A stretch of 64,000 nt of DNA, taken from assembly GCF_000238375.3 (NCBI RefSeq), contig NZ_AHBZ03000016.1, positions 1 through 64,000 on the forward strand, written 5' to 3'. Position 1 is the first letter of the stretch. Each line of letters starts with the position of its first letter. The translations under genes were made by a program, and so were the position numbers. The notes beneath the pieces are model-generated. The model saw only the letters and a program-made list of their open reading frames with translations, ran no database searches and had not been told where the DNA came from. Shown here piece by piece: positions 26,202-35,248 of this stretch. Source of the stretch: Pseudoalteromonas citrea (GTDB taxonomy: Bacteria > Pseudomonadota > Gammaproteobacteria > Enterobacterales > Alteromonadaceae).

Positions 26202-28271
26202 ATGAGTGAAGATAATATTAATCCTTACATAGCTTCTGTTAGTGACGGGTTTACTCTTCGCCATCCCAACTTTGAATCTTTTTCTATTTGGGGGGAAACA
26301 GGCAAAGAGTTAGTTCAGGCATACAATGACTTATTTTCTAGATACAACGGTTCATCACCTTATAGCGTTGTACGTACGGTGTTACTGCAAATGCCTGATT
26401 TTGCTCAGCAGTCGTTTGTTGATTTTAAAAGCGAAAAATCAGTAACTGACTTTCTTTATGGTTTTCGAACACATATTTACACTACTTCAAACTTAAAAGC
26501 TTCTCTACCAACTAGAAATAATTATTGGATGGCATTTCGGCTGTTTATTGAATTTGCAATGCAAGAAAAAGTTATTGCTAAAGGGCTTATTCCCCCTGGA
26601 AATAGGAAGCTCAATAATCGAAATGTTACTAGAAAGAATCAATTAACAGAGAAATTAAATGGCGACAATCCTATTGATAATAAAACTGTTATAAACATTA
26701 GTTTGTCTCGAACAGAGGATGAGTATCTAGATGAATTAGAGCAAGAATTTCGCGCCGTAAAAAATGCATTCATGAGCGCGGCCTTGAAAGAAATAAATGA
26801 TGTCAAAGAAAAGTATTTAAAAGGCAGAGAGTTAGCGAGTGAAGTAAATTGGTGTAATTTACGCAAAAAGCTAAATGATGCTGTATTAAGACGTAGACCA
26901 TTTCGTGACAAAGATACCGACTACAAGTTACATTTGTTTAGCCACAACCACCCTAACTTTTTACCAAACTGCTTGTGTTATATTTTTAACAATCACGACG
27001 GTTTATTCCTTGGATATGAAAATTGCGGTTTAGGTTTGTCTCCGGATCTTGCTCTTAAATACTTATCAAAAAATGAGAATACAATCACAAGCACTGAATT
27101 GGATGGGTATCTTGGTCGAGTTACGTCTCGGATTCTTGTTCCATTTTTTGTTTACTTTCTTCTAAAATTCCCCAATTTCAGGATGTACTCTCTACTCAAT
27201 GCAGAGATAGAAAGTGAGTCTGATTCAAGCACAACATTGACAAGTGTAGGCGAAGATAATGACGTATTGCGTTTTACAATTGATAAAGCACGAGCACACG
27301 AAGAGAAGTCAGGTTATTTAGATAAAGAAGCACAAGAAATACTAAATTTATTAATTGATTTGACAACCCCCTTTAGAAATAAATTGAAACACGATAAAAA
27401 CCCCAAATATAAGAAATTATGGTTAGTCGTGAATGGCGGAGATAGCTTCGGTGTTCCCAGAGCAATGAATCACAAATCGCTCCGAAGAACATTTGGGCTG
27501 AATGCTCGACACATCGAAAGTGGCCGGTTAGCTAGAAATGATCTGGCTGTAGCTAAAAAATCGTTTCTTGCGTCTCACGAAGAGCTTAAAAACTACATAA
27601 CAACTACAACAATTAAAAAGCTTCCGGTTATTCAAGGGATTATAACATGGTTTGATACGTTGGGGGATGCAGCAAAAGCAGCAAAGGTACTTGGAAATAC
27701 AAAGAAAATGGCAATGGATAGCTATATTCCGAAACCCATTCAACATTTAATGAATGTGAGAATAATACGGAGATTTCAGAACTTAATTATTTGTGCTGCG
27801 ACAGCAGGTAAAGATTATATGCTAGAGGCTGCTGACTTTAATAATACTGAAGAGTTAAACGCATTCTTAACGGATATGCTATTGGGTGAACCGGAAGGCG
27901 CCAAAGATGCTCAACATACTCTTACAATAAAGGAAATATTGAATCAAAAATTACGCACACATGGTAATGAAGCTGAACGGCTCGAAACTTCTCAAGAATT
28001 AGATGGGAAAACAAATCAAGTTAAAGTTTCAATATCTGTGGACTCTTTAGCTGCACTATTTCTTTATGAGGAGCATATTGATGCTAATGATATAAATTTG
28101 CCACCCTCCCAAGATACCAACTGTCCAACCTTTTGGCGTGATTTGGCAAAAACACTGCATAGATTGTTACCTGAACATCCTTCGAATCGGGAACTTAGCT
28201 ATATATACCATCAATCGTTAATTAGGACTGATGAATTAAGGGATAAAGTTACTTTTCCTAAATTTAGTTAA
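26202..28271 (+). CDS. Divergent integrase-like protein, first gene of the mobility operon
   Basis: The 689-residue protein looks like a very divergent tyrosine recombinase. Near the C-terminus (about 500-515) AAKVLGNTKKMAMDSYIP resembles the last recombinase block, where a Tyr follows a G-[HN]-[ST] turn. NHKSLRRTFGLNA may be the preceding helix. A clear first-Arg block (GxRxxE) is not visible, so it may be catalytically altered. The N-terminal half could bind DNA arms. A GAGAG ribosome site precedes the ATG. The next gene starts 25 bases later. Low confidence in function, high confidence that it is a gene. Confidence 0.7.
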   Translation: MSEDNINPYIASVSDGFTLRHPNFESFSIWGETGKELVQAYNDLFSRYNGSSPYSVVRTVLLQMPDFAQQSFVDFKSEKSVTDFLYGFRTHIYTTSNLKASLPTRNNYWMAFRLFIEFAMQEKVIAKGLIPPGNRKLNNRNVTRKNQLTEKLNGDNPIDNKTVINISLSRTEDEYLDELEQEFRAVKNAFMSAALKEINDVKEKYLKGRELASEVNWCNLRKKLNDAVLRRRPFRDKDTDYKLHLFSHNHPNFLPNCLCYIFNNHDGLFLGYENCGLGLSPDLALKYLSKNENTITSTELDGYLGRVTSRILVPFFVYFLLKFPNFRMYSLLNAEIESESDSSTTLTSVGEDNDVLRFTIDKARAHEEKSGYLDKEAQEILNLLIDLTTPFRNKLKHDKNPKYKKLWLVVNGGDSFGVPRAMNHKSLRRTFGLNARHIESGRLARNDLAVAKKSFLASHEELKNYITTTTIKKLPVIQGIITWFDTLGDAAKAAKVLGNTKKMAMDSYIPKPIQHLMNVRIIRRFQNLIICAATAGKDYMLEAADFNNTEELNAFLTDMLLGEPEGAKDAQHTLTIKEILNQKLRTHGNEAERLETSQELDGKTNQVKVSISVDSLAALFLYEEHIDANDINLPPSQDTNCPTFWRDLAKTLHRLLPEHPSNRELSYIYHQSLIRTDELRDKVTFPKFS

Positions 28272-28296
28272 AAATTGAAATAGAAGGGTGTTAACT

Positions 28297-30480
28297 ATGT
28301 ATGATGGTCAATTAGCGTTTTTAAATGAAGAACCACCAAATGATGATACTAAACCAGATGCATACTGGCTGGAAGACTATTATGCTGATGTTTGGGTTCT
28401 GAAAGCAGGTCAAGAAAAGATTGAATTAAGTTGGGATTTTGTACTACCTGATGGAAGTAAACTGGTAGACCTGAGTAATTCAATACTACTGGAAGCTTGT
28501 CGTCGCACATTATTCAACTTAAAGAATCCATACTACACCACTAGGGATGTGAGTTGTAAAAGAATTAAATATTATTACCACTCAATTGTTTGTGTCGCAG
28601 AGTGGGCAATTCTCAACAATGATTTATACAACACCAAAAAATATGGCTTTGCTAGACTTGATAGTGACGCTATTCGAGATTTAATTAGAATATTTGTTAA
28701 TGACGGCAAAGATGGTTTGCAAGGACTAATTAAGCGAACACAAACGGGATTCGAAAAGTTGCTAGCCGACACTAGTACAATGGAGTATGTATCAAGAAAG
28801 TTGCATTCAATCCCCAAAAATATAATTCGGTCAGACTGGGTTAATCTTAATTTAATAACATTTTCTATAGATGAATCTAGCAAACTGAGAGCATGGTTAT
28901 ATCTAAACGGATTTTACCATAAAGTGTATACACGTTCATTTACTGATATTGACAATGATAGTGTTGCATATGTTTTAAATAAAAATTTCTTGAGCGCTTT
29001 CATTAAAACACGCAATATTCAAATCGGATGTAAAACTAGGCTATTTTTACGCCAGTTTGAAATGGCTGAAGATTTTGAAAAAGTAGATTTAGCTGGCAGG
29101 TATGAAACGATTGAGTATCTTCCTTCAGATTATTTAAGCCTCGAAGAAAAAGCCTTGATCCCAGCAACTTTAGGCTCCAGTAGACATATTACCGATTTGT
29201 TGGAAGTTTTTCGTGCTTTATCACCTTACGTTAAAGGGTTACCCGACCAAAAAGTTTTGACGTCGATCAACTTTACTAAACTAGCTATTCATTTTGGTGC
29301 TGGAGGAGATAAGCATCATCGGACCACACCACCTGAAATAGCGTTAAAGTTAATCGATTTAAGTATCGAGTACATTATCGAATACGGCGATGACATCATT
29401 GATACTTACCTCGACTGGAAAATTATTTGGCGAGAAATAGAAGATAAAAATAAAGGGATATGGAATAAGCCTAGAAGTGAGCTTAAAGAAGAATGTTTCA
29501 AAGAGTTGGTATTTCCGCAACGACTAAGAAAGTTAAACATCCACAAGGAAATATCAGTCTGGAGAAATGAAGTAGGTTTTATTCGAAATGAATTTGGAGG
29601 TCATCCTTGTGCTAGCATTAGCAGAACTAAAATGACGCTAAATGATTCAGTAAAACTTTTGTTTGCTTCAACATACTGCCTTATAGCATCTTTCTCTGCG
29701 AGAAGAAGAATGGAGCTAGCTGAACTAAAGTGTGGTTGTGTTAAAGGCTCCCATGGTTCGTATGAACTTGAGTTTTATTTGCGAAAATCAGAGTTTGAAG
29801 GTAAGCGGACAAAAATTAGGAGGCCAATTCCAAATATAGTTGCTAGAGCTATATTTTTATTAGAAAAATTACATAAAGGACTGAAACAGATTTATGGTAA
29901 ATCAAATAAAGCTTATTTATTCTCAGTTCCTTATAACGCTCAGAATTATGACAATAATAAACCATCAAATAAGAGCATTGACCTGTTTGTTTTCCATTTT
30001 TGCGACTACATAAACCTAGACACTGTAGAAGTAAACAGAAGGTGGTATCCGAAATCTCATGAATTTCGTAGATTCTTTGCAATAGTCTTTTTCTGGCAGT
30101 TTAAGTTTGCAAATTTGGCTGCTATATCCTGGATGTTGGGCCACGTTGAAACTGAACACACATATGCATATATAAAGGAGATTATTGGAGGTAAAGAGTT
30201 AACCCGGGTCGAGGCTGTATATTCTGCCGAAGCTATGCTCAATTCTAATAGAGGTGCTGATAACGAAGGTTCTTTAAACATACTTCGAAATATAGCCATG
30301 CAGCACTTTCAATGTGAAGATATAGAAGTTATTGAAAAAAGCGATCTGGAACTTTACCTCGAAGAATTACTTGAAGAAGGAGTTTATAAAGTTAGACCTC
30401 ATTCATTTATTACAGCTCAAAATGTAAAGCATAAAATGGTATTTGAAATTGCTTTGGAGGGAAAACTAAATGAGCAATGA
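28297..30480 (+). CDS. Large tyrosine recombinase
   Basis: The 727-residue protein has a complete catalytic set in the C-terminal third: the first Arg in SARRRMELAELK, a Lys in the KSEFEGKRTKI strand, HxxR in PKSHEFRRFF, then His and Tyr in SWMLGHVETEHTYAYIKE. The long N-terminal half is unlike common phage integrases and recalls the large recombinases of multi-recombinase elements (Tn554 TnpB and similar). An AAGGG ribosome site lies 8 bases before the ATG at 28297; the alternative start at 28288 adds three residues. It overlaps the next gene by 11 bases. Confidence 0.88.
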   Translation: MYDGQLAFLNEEPPNDDTKPDAYWLEDYYADVWVLKAGQEKIELSWDFVLPDGSKLVDLSNSILLEACRRTLFNLKNPYYTTRDVSCKRIKYYYHSIVCVAEWAILNNDLYNTKKYGFARLDSDAIRDLIRIFVNDGKDGLQGLIKRTQTGFEKLLADTSTMEYVSRKLHSIPKNIIRSDWVNLNLITFSIDESSKLRAWLYLNGFYHKVYTRSFTDIDNDSVAYVLNKNFLSAFIKTRNIQIGCKTRLFLRQFEMAEDFEKVDLAGRYETIEYLPSDYLSLEEKALIPATLGSSRHITDLLEVFRALSPYVKGLPDQKVLTSINFTKLAIHFGAGGDKHHRTTPPEIALKLIDLSIEYIIEYGDDIIDTYLDWKIIWREIEDKNKGIWNKPRSELKEECFKELVFPQRLRKLNIHKEISVWRNEVGFIRNEFGGHPCASISRTKMTLNDSVKLLFASTYCLIASFSARRRMELAELKCGCVKGSHGSYELEFYLRKSEFEGKRTKIRRPIPNIVARAIFLLEKLHKGLKQIYGKSNKAYLFSVPYNAQNYDNNKPSNKSIDLFVFHFCDYINLDTVEVNRRWYPKSHEFRRFFAIVFFWQFKFANLAAISWMLGHVETEHTYAYIKEIIGGKELTRVEAVYSAEAMLNSNRGADNEGSLNILRNIAMQHFQCEDIEVIEKSDLELYLEELLEEGVYKVRPHSFITAQNVKHKMVFEIALEGKLNEQ

Positions 30481-30994
30481 TAATTCTAAATTTACCAGCA
30501 TCACTAATACATTCAACCTCCTAGAACGTATCATTTCAGACGTTAAAACGGCAAAAAACATCGATATTTCATTTTTTGAAGATCAAAAAAGGTTTGCTCA
30601 TCTTGATTTACCACATGAGAGCATAGTGCCTATGAGTTTAAACTGCTGGAAGCATTATGCTGATGAGGTTTTACCAAATGGCTGGAAAAGCCTTGACACA
30701 CTGAGAAAAAGAGCGTTACAAGCAATAATTAAAAAAAACAAACAAAAAGAGACATCACGAGGATCAAAAAAAGACCTTCAGCGAAAGCTAGACGAGTCTG
30801 ATTACCTAGCTCAATCATATCTAAATGATATTCTCCGTTTTTCTGAACAATATAAACACCTCCTTGAGATTTGCCACATTCAAGCAAGAAATGATGCTGA
30901 CTTCGCCGGTTTATTTTCTAGACATTTGAAACGATATGCGAACATCGATGTAACCCTGAGCGTTATCAATGGTAAAAAAACTAAAGATGAATAA
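30470..30994 (+). CDS. Small accessory protein between two recombinases
   Basis: The 174-residue, highly charged protein overlaps the genes on both sides (11 and 26 bases). Its middle is very basic (about 80-110, with RKRALQAIIKKNKQKE), followed by a predicted helix. In Tn554-like elements a small protein (TnpC, DUF6262) accompanies two recombinases, and this one has a comparable size and place. Sequence identity with that family cannot be shown by eye. A DNA-binding or complex-forming helper for strand exchange is the likely role. Confidence 0.65.
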   Translation: MSNDNSKFTSITNTFNLLERIISDVKTAKNIDISFFEDQKRFAHLDLPHESIVPMSLNCWKHYADEVLPNGWKSLDTLRKRALQAIIKKNKQKETSRGSKKDLQRKLDESDYLAQSYLNDILRFSEQYKHLLEICHIQARNDADFAGLFSRHLKRYANIDVTLSVINGKKTKDE

Positions 30995-32348
30995 TAGGCA
31001 ACTTTGGAAGAAAACAAGTAATGAATGCCAACTGGTAGATTTTAGTAACGAAAACGGTTCTACACTTGTTAACGCGCCAAATATTCCAGTTATGTTTTGG
31101 CCTGATGGAAGTGTGTGTTGGCCAATAACAATATGGCTTATGGAACGGGGAAAATCCTATTTAGCTAGGTCTAATTCAAAGGGAATAAGAAATTCAAATG
31201 GAGGAAGCTCGAATACACATGCTAGTTTAATTTCGCATTTTGTTAGATTTGTACATAATTATCACAGTAAAGATTTTACATCGTTGTACGATGATGACCT
31301 CAAGAGGTGGGCTAAAAATTTAAAAGAAGAAATCGACACTAAAAGGCCTAATTCAAAAAAAAGAAAAAATACCCAAATCGGCACTATCATGAGAAGTGCG
31401 TTAACGTTTTTGTTTTGGTATCAACGACACATGCTTTATCACAACAAACTTATTGGAGAGGATATTGGTAATCAAATCACTATTTCATATAACACTATAA
31501 AGACCAAAAGCAAAACGGGAAAAACCTCTCGTCAGAAATATATCCATCATAGACACATTCCGGACAACAACACTCCTAAAAAAATTTTCGCAATAGGTCA
31601 TGAAAATATCACTAAGTTATATGATGCATTACGAGAAACAACGTTAAATATTCAGGTTAGAAAGAGAAATGAATGTATTTTAAAATTACTTGAGGCTACA
31701 GGAGGACGGCGTGTAGAAGTTGCTGAACTAACAATTGATGATATTGAATTGGCACTTACTACTGAGCGACTAATGCTGAGGACAGCGAAAAGCAACAATA
31801 ATGAACGTGAAGTGCCTGTTGCGAAACAATGGATAGAACCAATTGCGCGATATATTAATACATTTAGGAAAAAGAAGGTAAAAGAACTAATTAAAAATGG
31901 TAAAATCAGTGCAGACCCTAGATCGTTGTTCATCAACTTAAACAACGGATCGAAATTGTATGAAACCTACATTTCTAAGTTAGTGTCAGATCTCAGAAGA
32001 GCAGCGAATATCAATGAAAAAACATGTGCTCATATGTTTCGTCACAGGTTTATCACTATTCAAGTTGCAACCCGTTTAAAAGACTTTAGAAAAGGTGATT
32101 TACCAATAGATGTTGCGAACTCTATATTGACCAAAGTAGCTTCTTTGTCAGGTCATTCCAACCCCGAAAGTTTAAGACCTTACATTGATTTAGCTTTTGC
32201 TGAATTAGACGCATGGGGTACTGCAGATAAGGTATTAGAAATGCGCTCTAAGCTTGAAGGAGCATATCGAGAAATACAAATTATTAAAGGCGAGCTAGAA
32301 ATAGATAAACTTTCTAAACAACAACTATTTTATAAAATGACCCTGTAA
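30969..32348 (+). CDS. Tyrosine recombinase with C-terminus altered by IS insertion
   Basis: The 459-residue protein has the full catalytic set: Arg in GGRRVEVAEL, Lys in LRTAKSNNNE, HxxR in CAHMFRHRFIT, and His plus Tyr in LSGHSNPESLRPYIDLA. All catalytic residues are well upstream of the insertion point. The last codons, for M-T-L and stop, come from the IS256-family element that starts at 32339. Without the element the frame would run ...YKIDSLLAELLSATS, stop, ending at 33693. So about 13 C-terminal residues were replaced by 3. The start may be the ATG at 30969 or the one at 30987, which overlaps the upstream stop. Confidence 0.88.
   Translation: MVKKLKMNNRQLWKKTSNECQLVDFSNENGSTLVNAPNIPVMFWPDGSVCWPITIWLMERGKSYLARSNSKGIRNSNGGSSNTHASLISHFVRFVHNYHSKDFTSLYDDDLKRWAKNLKEEIDTKRPNSKKRKNTQIGTIMRSALTFLFWYQRHMLYHNKLIGEDIGNQITISYNTIKTKSKTGKTSRQKYIHHRHIPDNNTPKKIFAIGHENITKLYDALRETTLNIQVRKRNECILKLLEATGGRRVEVAELTIDDIELALTTERLMLRTAKSNNNEREVPVAKQWIEPIARYINTFRKKKVKELIKNGKISADPRSLFINLNNGSKLYETYISKLVSDLRRAANINEKTCAHMFRHRFITIQVATRLKDFRKGDLPIDVANSILTKVASLSGHSNPESLRPYIDLAFAELDAWGTADKVLEMRSKLEGAYREIQIIKGELEIDKLSKQQLFYKMTL
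32331..32338. repeat. Left 8-bp target site duplication of the IS256-family element
   Basis: TATAAAAT directly precedes the left inverted repeat and is repeated exactly after the right one (33646-33653). Eight bases is the usual target duplication for IS256-family elements. Confidence 0.93.
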
Positions 32349-33645
32349 ATAATTCTGTGTAACTGCTCTTAGTTACAAGTATTCAGTTAGTCGGTCTTCA
32401 AACATAATCATAAAACGGTTTAGAGCTTGCTTCCAGTTATGAATAGGCATTGTCCACCTCTTGGAAGCATCCATTATCGCTAAGTACACCACCTTGCTAG
32501 CGGATTCATCTGTCGGGAACAGTTTACGTTTCTTGGTCGCTTTTCTGATCACACTGTTCAGAGATTCAATAGCATTTGTCGTGTAGATAGCTTTACGAAT
32601 ATCTTGAGGGTAGCTAAATAGAGTATTGAGATTATCCCAATGAGCCGTCCAGGAGCGGCTGATTTGAGGGTACTTTTCATCCCATTTATCACCAAAGTGC
32701 TCTAACGCCAACAGGGCTTCATCTTCCGTTGTTGCTTGATAGATTTCTTTTAAGTCAGCGGTAATTGCCTTGTAGTCTTTCCATGGGACGTATTTCATTG
32801 AGTTTCGCACCATGTGTACGATACAGAGCTGAATTTGAGTTTTTGGATAAACAGCGTTGATGGCATCAGGAAAGCCCTTCAGGCCATCTACACACGCGAT
32901 GAGGATATCATTCACGCCTCGATTTTGAAGTTCGGTGAGCACGCTAAGCCAGAACTTCGCTCCTTCGGTTTCGGACATCCACATCCCAAGAAGTTCTTTC
33001 TGACCTTCCATATTTACGCCAAGTGCGAGATAAATGGCTTTGTTGATAACCTGTTTATTCTGGCGTACTTTCACGACGATGCAATCGAGATAAACGATGG
33101 GATAGACCGTATCAAGCGGGCGAGATTGCCACTCAACCACTTGTTCTAAAACAGCATCTGTAACTTTAGATATTAGACTGGCGGAGATATCCGCATCGTA
33201 CATTTCTTTGAATGTTGCGACGATTTCACGGGTGGTCATTCCTTTGGCATATAGGCTTAAGATCTTGTCGTCCATCGATTGAAATCGGGTTTGATGTTTA
33301 CGAACAAGCTTGGGTTCAAAGGACGCGTCACGGTCACGAGGGACTTCTAACTGGATCTCACCATCGTCTGTAATTAGGCGTTTAGATGAGTAGCCATTTC
33401 GACTGTTACTATCGTTAGTTGGTGAGTTTTTTTCGTAACCGAGGTGCTCATTAAGTTCAGCATTTAAGGCTGTCTCAACCGTCACCTTGGTTAACATTTT
33501 CCTAAAGTCATCAAGATCAGAAGGAGTCTTAATCGACTTAGCTGCTTCGCGAGCGAAGGCTTCTAGAGCTTTCTTATCCATATTGCTTATCCTCAGCCAT
33601 TACTGGCTTAATTATAAGCAGATACACAATTTAAATTACAGGCTC
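32339..33645 (-). mobile_element. IS256-family insertion sequence, complete
   Basis: The element is 1307 bp. Its ends are imperfect inverted repeats: the left begins GACCCTGTAAATAATTCTGT (32339) and the right, read inwards on the minus strand, begins GAGCCTGTAATTTAAATTGT (33645); roughly three quarters of the first 28 positions match. An 8-bp direct repeat TATAAAAT flanks it. It holds one intact transposase on the minus strand. The perfect duplication and open transposase suggest a recent insertion. Confidence 0.93.
32373..33581 (-). CDS. IS256-family transposase
   Basis: The 402-residue transposase has the family's DDE set: Asp in VYLDCIVVKV, Asp in IACVDGLKGFPDAI, and Glu in TNAIESLNSVIRK. 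The C/H signature QLCIVHMVRNSMKYV lies between the second Asp and the Glu, as in the Mutator-like superfamily. The N-terminus carries ELNEHLGYEK and NSRNGYSSK, also typical. The length is normal and the frame has no break, so it is probably active. Confidence 0.96.
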   Translation of the reverse strand: MDKKALEAFAREAAKSIKTPSDLDDFRKMLTKVTVETALNAELNEHLGYEKNSPTNDSNSRNGYSSKRLITDDGEIQLEVPRDRDASFEPKLVRKHQTRFQSMDDKILSLYAKGMTTREIVATFKEMYDADISASLISKVTDAVLEQVVEWQSRPLDTVYPIVYLDCIVVKVRQNKQVINKAIYLALGVNMEGQKELLGMWMSETEGAKFWLSVLTELQNRGVNDILIACVDGLKGFPDAINAVYPKTQIQLCIVHMVRNSMKYVPWKDYKAITADLKEIYQATTEDEALLALEHFGDKWDEKYPQISRSWTAHWDNLNTLFSYPQDIRKAIYTTNAIESLNSVIRKATKKRKLFPTDESASKVVYLAIMDASKRWTMPIHNWKQALNRFMIMFEDRLTEYL

Positions 33646-33653
33646 TATAAAAT
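33646..33653. repeat. Right 8-bp target site duplication of the IS256-family element
   Basis: TATAAAAT here matches 32331-32338 exactly and directly follows the right inverted repeat. Confidence 0.93.
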
Positions 33654-33693
33654 TGACAGTCTTTTGGCGGAGCTTTTATCGGCAACTAGTTAG
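33654..33693 (+). pseudogene. Detached 3' end of the tyrosine recombinase gene
   Basis: Joining base 32338 to base 33654, that is, removing the element and one duplication, keeps the recombinase frame open through ...YKIDSLLAELLSATS and a TAG at 33691-33693. These codons are the original C-terminus, now cut off. A short open frame running through the transposon end (33487-33693) is only an accident of this. Confidence 0.85.
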
Positions 33694-33820
33694 CTGTATT
33701 TGTATTAGCTCAGATGTACCAGATCAGACATGACCTGTCAGGTTTGCTTTTAGAGCCCATTGAAATTTATTAGTTTCATGGTGCCATTTTCTTGCGGTAA
33801 TAACACCATCATTTCATATA

Positions 33821-34375
33821 TTATTGATTCCTAGAAGATATATTCCATAGCCTTTCAGCTTCACTCTCACAAAAAGCAATATGGCTAATAATTTCAATAG
33901 CCGATGAATCTATGATACAAAGACTTACTTCTTCTTTTGTCTTACTTTCTACTACATTTGGGTAACTAATTGCCTTAATACCGTGTTTAATTAACACTTC
34001 AGCAAATTCTTTTCTTTCTTTAAGAAGGTCTGTTTTGCCATTAGCTTCTTTTTTTGCATTTATAAGTTTAACTCTGACTTCTTCGATATCTTTGGCTAAC
34101 TCATCAGATATTTTATTTCGCCATCGTTCTTTAAGCATTTCTACTGCGAAACTTTTTGGGTTTGGAGACCCTACATCGATAAATTCAAATACTTCGTTTT
34201 CATTTATTTTTAACTTCACTTCAACTATATAGGGATCCCCGTTATGGCCATCTTTGTACTTTTTATTTGCACAAACCATTTTTGCAGATTCCACATCTCC
34301 AAAGTGCGATAAAGGCCAAAACTTCGTAATATTTTCAGTTCGAGTTCCGTGATACCACGATTCTTCTAAATCCAT
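33821..34375 (-). CDS. ADP-ribosyltransferase-like protein (tentative)
   Basis: The 184-residue protein starts with WYHGTRTENI (His9), followed by SHFGDVESAK. This pattern, Y-H-G-T then a H-F-G turn before a helix, is common in ART/PARP-like folds, where the His and Thr bind NAD. Near the C-terminus EEVSLCIIDSSAIEIISH resembles the closing strand, with a candidate catalytic Glu (about residue 150). It may be a toxin, effector or modifying enzyme, but the family link is by motif only. It stands alone, reading toward the recombinase operon; no obvious antitoxin neighbour overlaps it. Confidence 0.55.
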   Translation of the reverse strand: MDLEESWYHGTRTENITKFWPLSHFGDVESAKMVCANKKYKDGHNGDPYIVEVKLKINENEVFEFIDVGSPNPKSFAVEMLKERWRNKISDELAKDIEEVRVKLINAKKEANGKTDLLKERKEFAEVLIKHGIKAISYPNVVESKTKEEVSLCIIDSSAIEIISHIAFCESEAERLWNISSRNQ

Positions 34376-34872
34376 AATTTAATAGTTCCAAAATATTAAT
34401 ATTAGCTCGAGACCTATTACAGCTTATTAGTCAGACATTTCTTGGCACCCAACATATTAAGGTTGAAATGGCGATAAACCATAAGTTGAAATGGCGATAA
34501 ACCATAAATAGGTGAACAAATAAGGCTTCAAAAATTATATTAAACCCAACACTAATCAAAATAATAAGAAATCACAACAGCATGAACTATTTATACCACC
34601 TAAAGACATTCGAGATATAAGAAGAATAATCGAAATCAGAGATTACGATATTGAAAACCCATAACTCATAAACTTGAACTGTATAAAACAGCTCTGAGCG
34701 ATTGTAATAATGTCCTTTTCAATTAAAGACTTTGAAAAAAGCGTATTGGTTGGCGTGATATTGTGAAATCATTCACCATCATTATCAAATGAGTGAACTC
34801 CTGACTCACTCCATTACAATAACTGTGACAAGAATTCTTAATTATTGACGATATTAATTATTAATGTTCGGG
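34376..34872. other. 497-base non-coding gap with a 23-bp tandem repeat
   Basis: Two adjacent identical copies of a 23-bp unit starting GTTGAAATGGCGATAAACC lie at 34462-34484 and 34485-34507. A frame without ATG (34524-34664, containing FIPPKDIRDIRRI) may be a gene remnant. The rest is AT-rich with no clear gene. Confidence 0.6.
34462..34507. repeat. 23-bp direct repeat, two copies
   Basis: The two copies are identical and contiguous. Related sequences in the opposite orientation lie at 37171-37187 and 37204-37220, on the other side of hipBA: they share the ends GTTGAAA and AAACCATAA with a different middle. Confidence 0.85.
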
Positions 34873-35085
34873 CTAGTTATTGTAAATACCGTAAGCGTCA
34901 AGTGCATCAGCTAGCTCATTCATGATAAGTGAGTTATCAACTTCGTTATCCTCAGCTACAACTAGTTGCAAGGCATGATTTACGATATCAGCAACACTTT
35001 TGTCACTTAAAGTAACCTTTCTAGCTTCTGGCATAACAACCTCTGCGTTACCATTGAATTCTGCTACAGGGATAGTTATTTTCAT
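34873..35085 (-). CDS. Small acidic protein, unknown function
   Basis: The 70-residue acidic protein begins MKITIPVAEFNGNAEVV and has two predicted helices, including LSDKSVADIVNHALQL and MNELADALDAYGIYN. An AAGAGAAC ribosome site lies before the ATG. It is divergent from hipBA across a gap with four HipB-type operators, so it may share their regulation. No family is recognised; a small regulator or antitoxin-like protein is possible. Confidence 0.5.
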   Translation of the reverse strand: MKITIPVAEFNGNAEVVMPEARKVTLSDKSVADIVNHALQLVVAEDNEVDNSLIMNELADALDAYGIYNN

Positions 35086-35248
35086 TTTTTGTTCTCTTCT
35101 TATTGCGTTCTGAGTGGATTAAACGCGGATAGATATTTCTTTATTAAAGTTATTTTAGCAATCTAACACTTATACAATTTTTACTTCAATTATGAGGCGT
35201 TATTGAAACCATGAGTATCTAATGACGCACTCGAATTTTCATTAAAAT

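Noticed and set aside
33487-33693. 68-codon open frame on the plus strand across the IS end
   Set aside because: It joins antisense transposase sequence to the cut-off recombinase tail; only the last 13 codons (33654-33693) are meaningful.
33733-33743. Palindrome ACCTGTCAGGT after the recombinase gene
   Set aside because: The 1-base centre cannot form an RNA hairpin, and it is too short and isolated to support as a terminator or attachment site.
34462-34507. CRISPR-like repeat
   Set aside because: Two 23-bp copies lie directly end to end with no spacers and no cas genes nearby.
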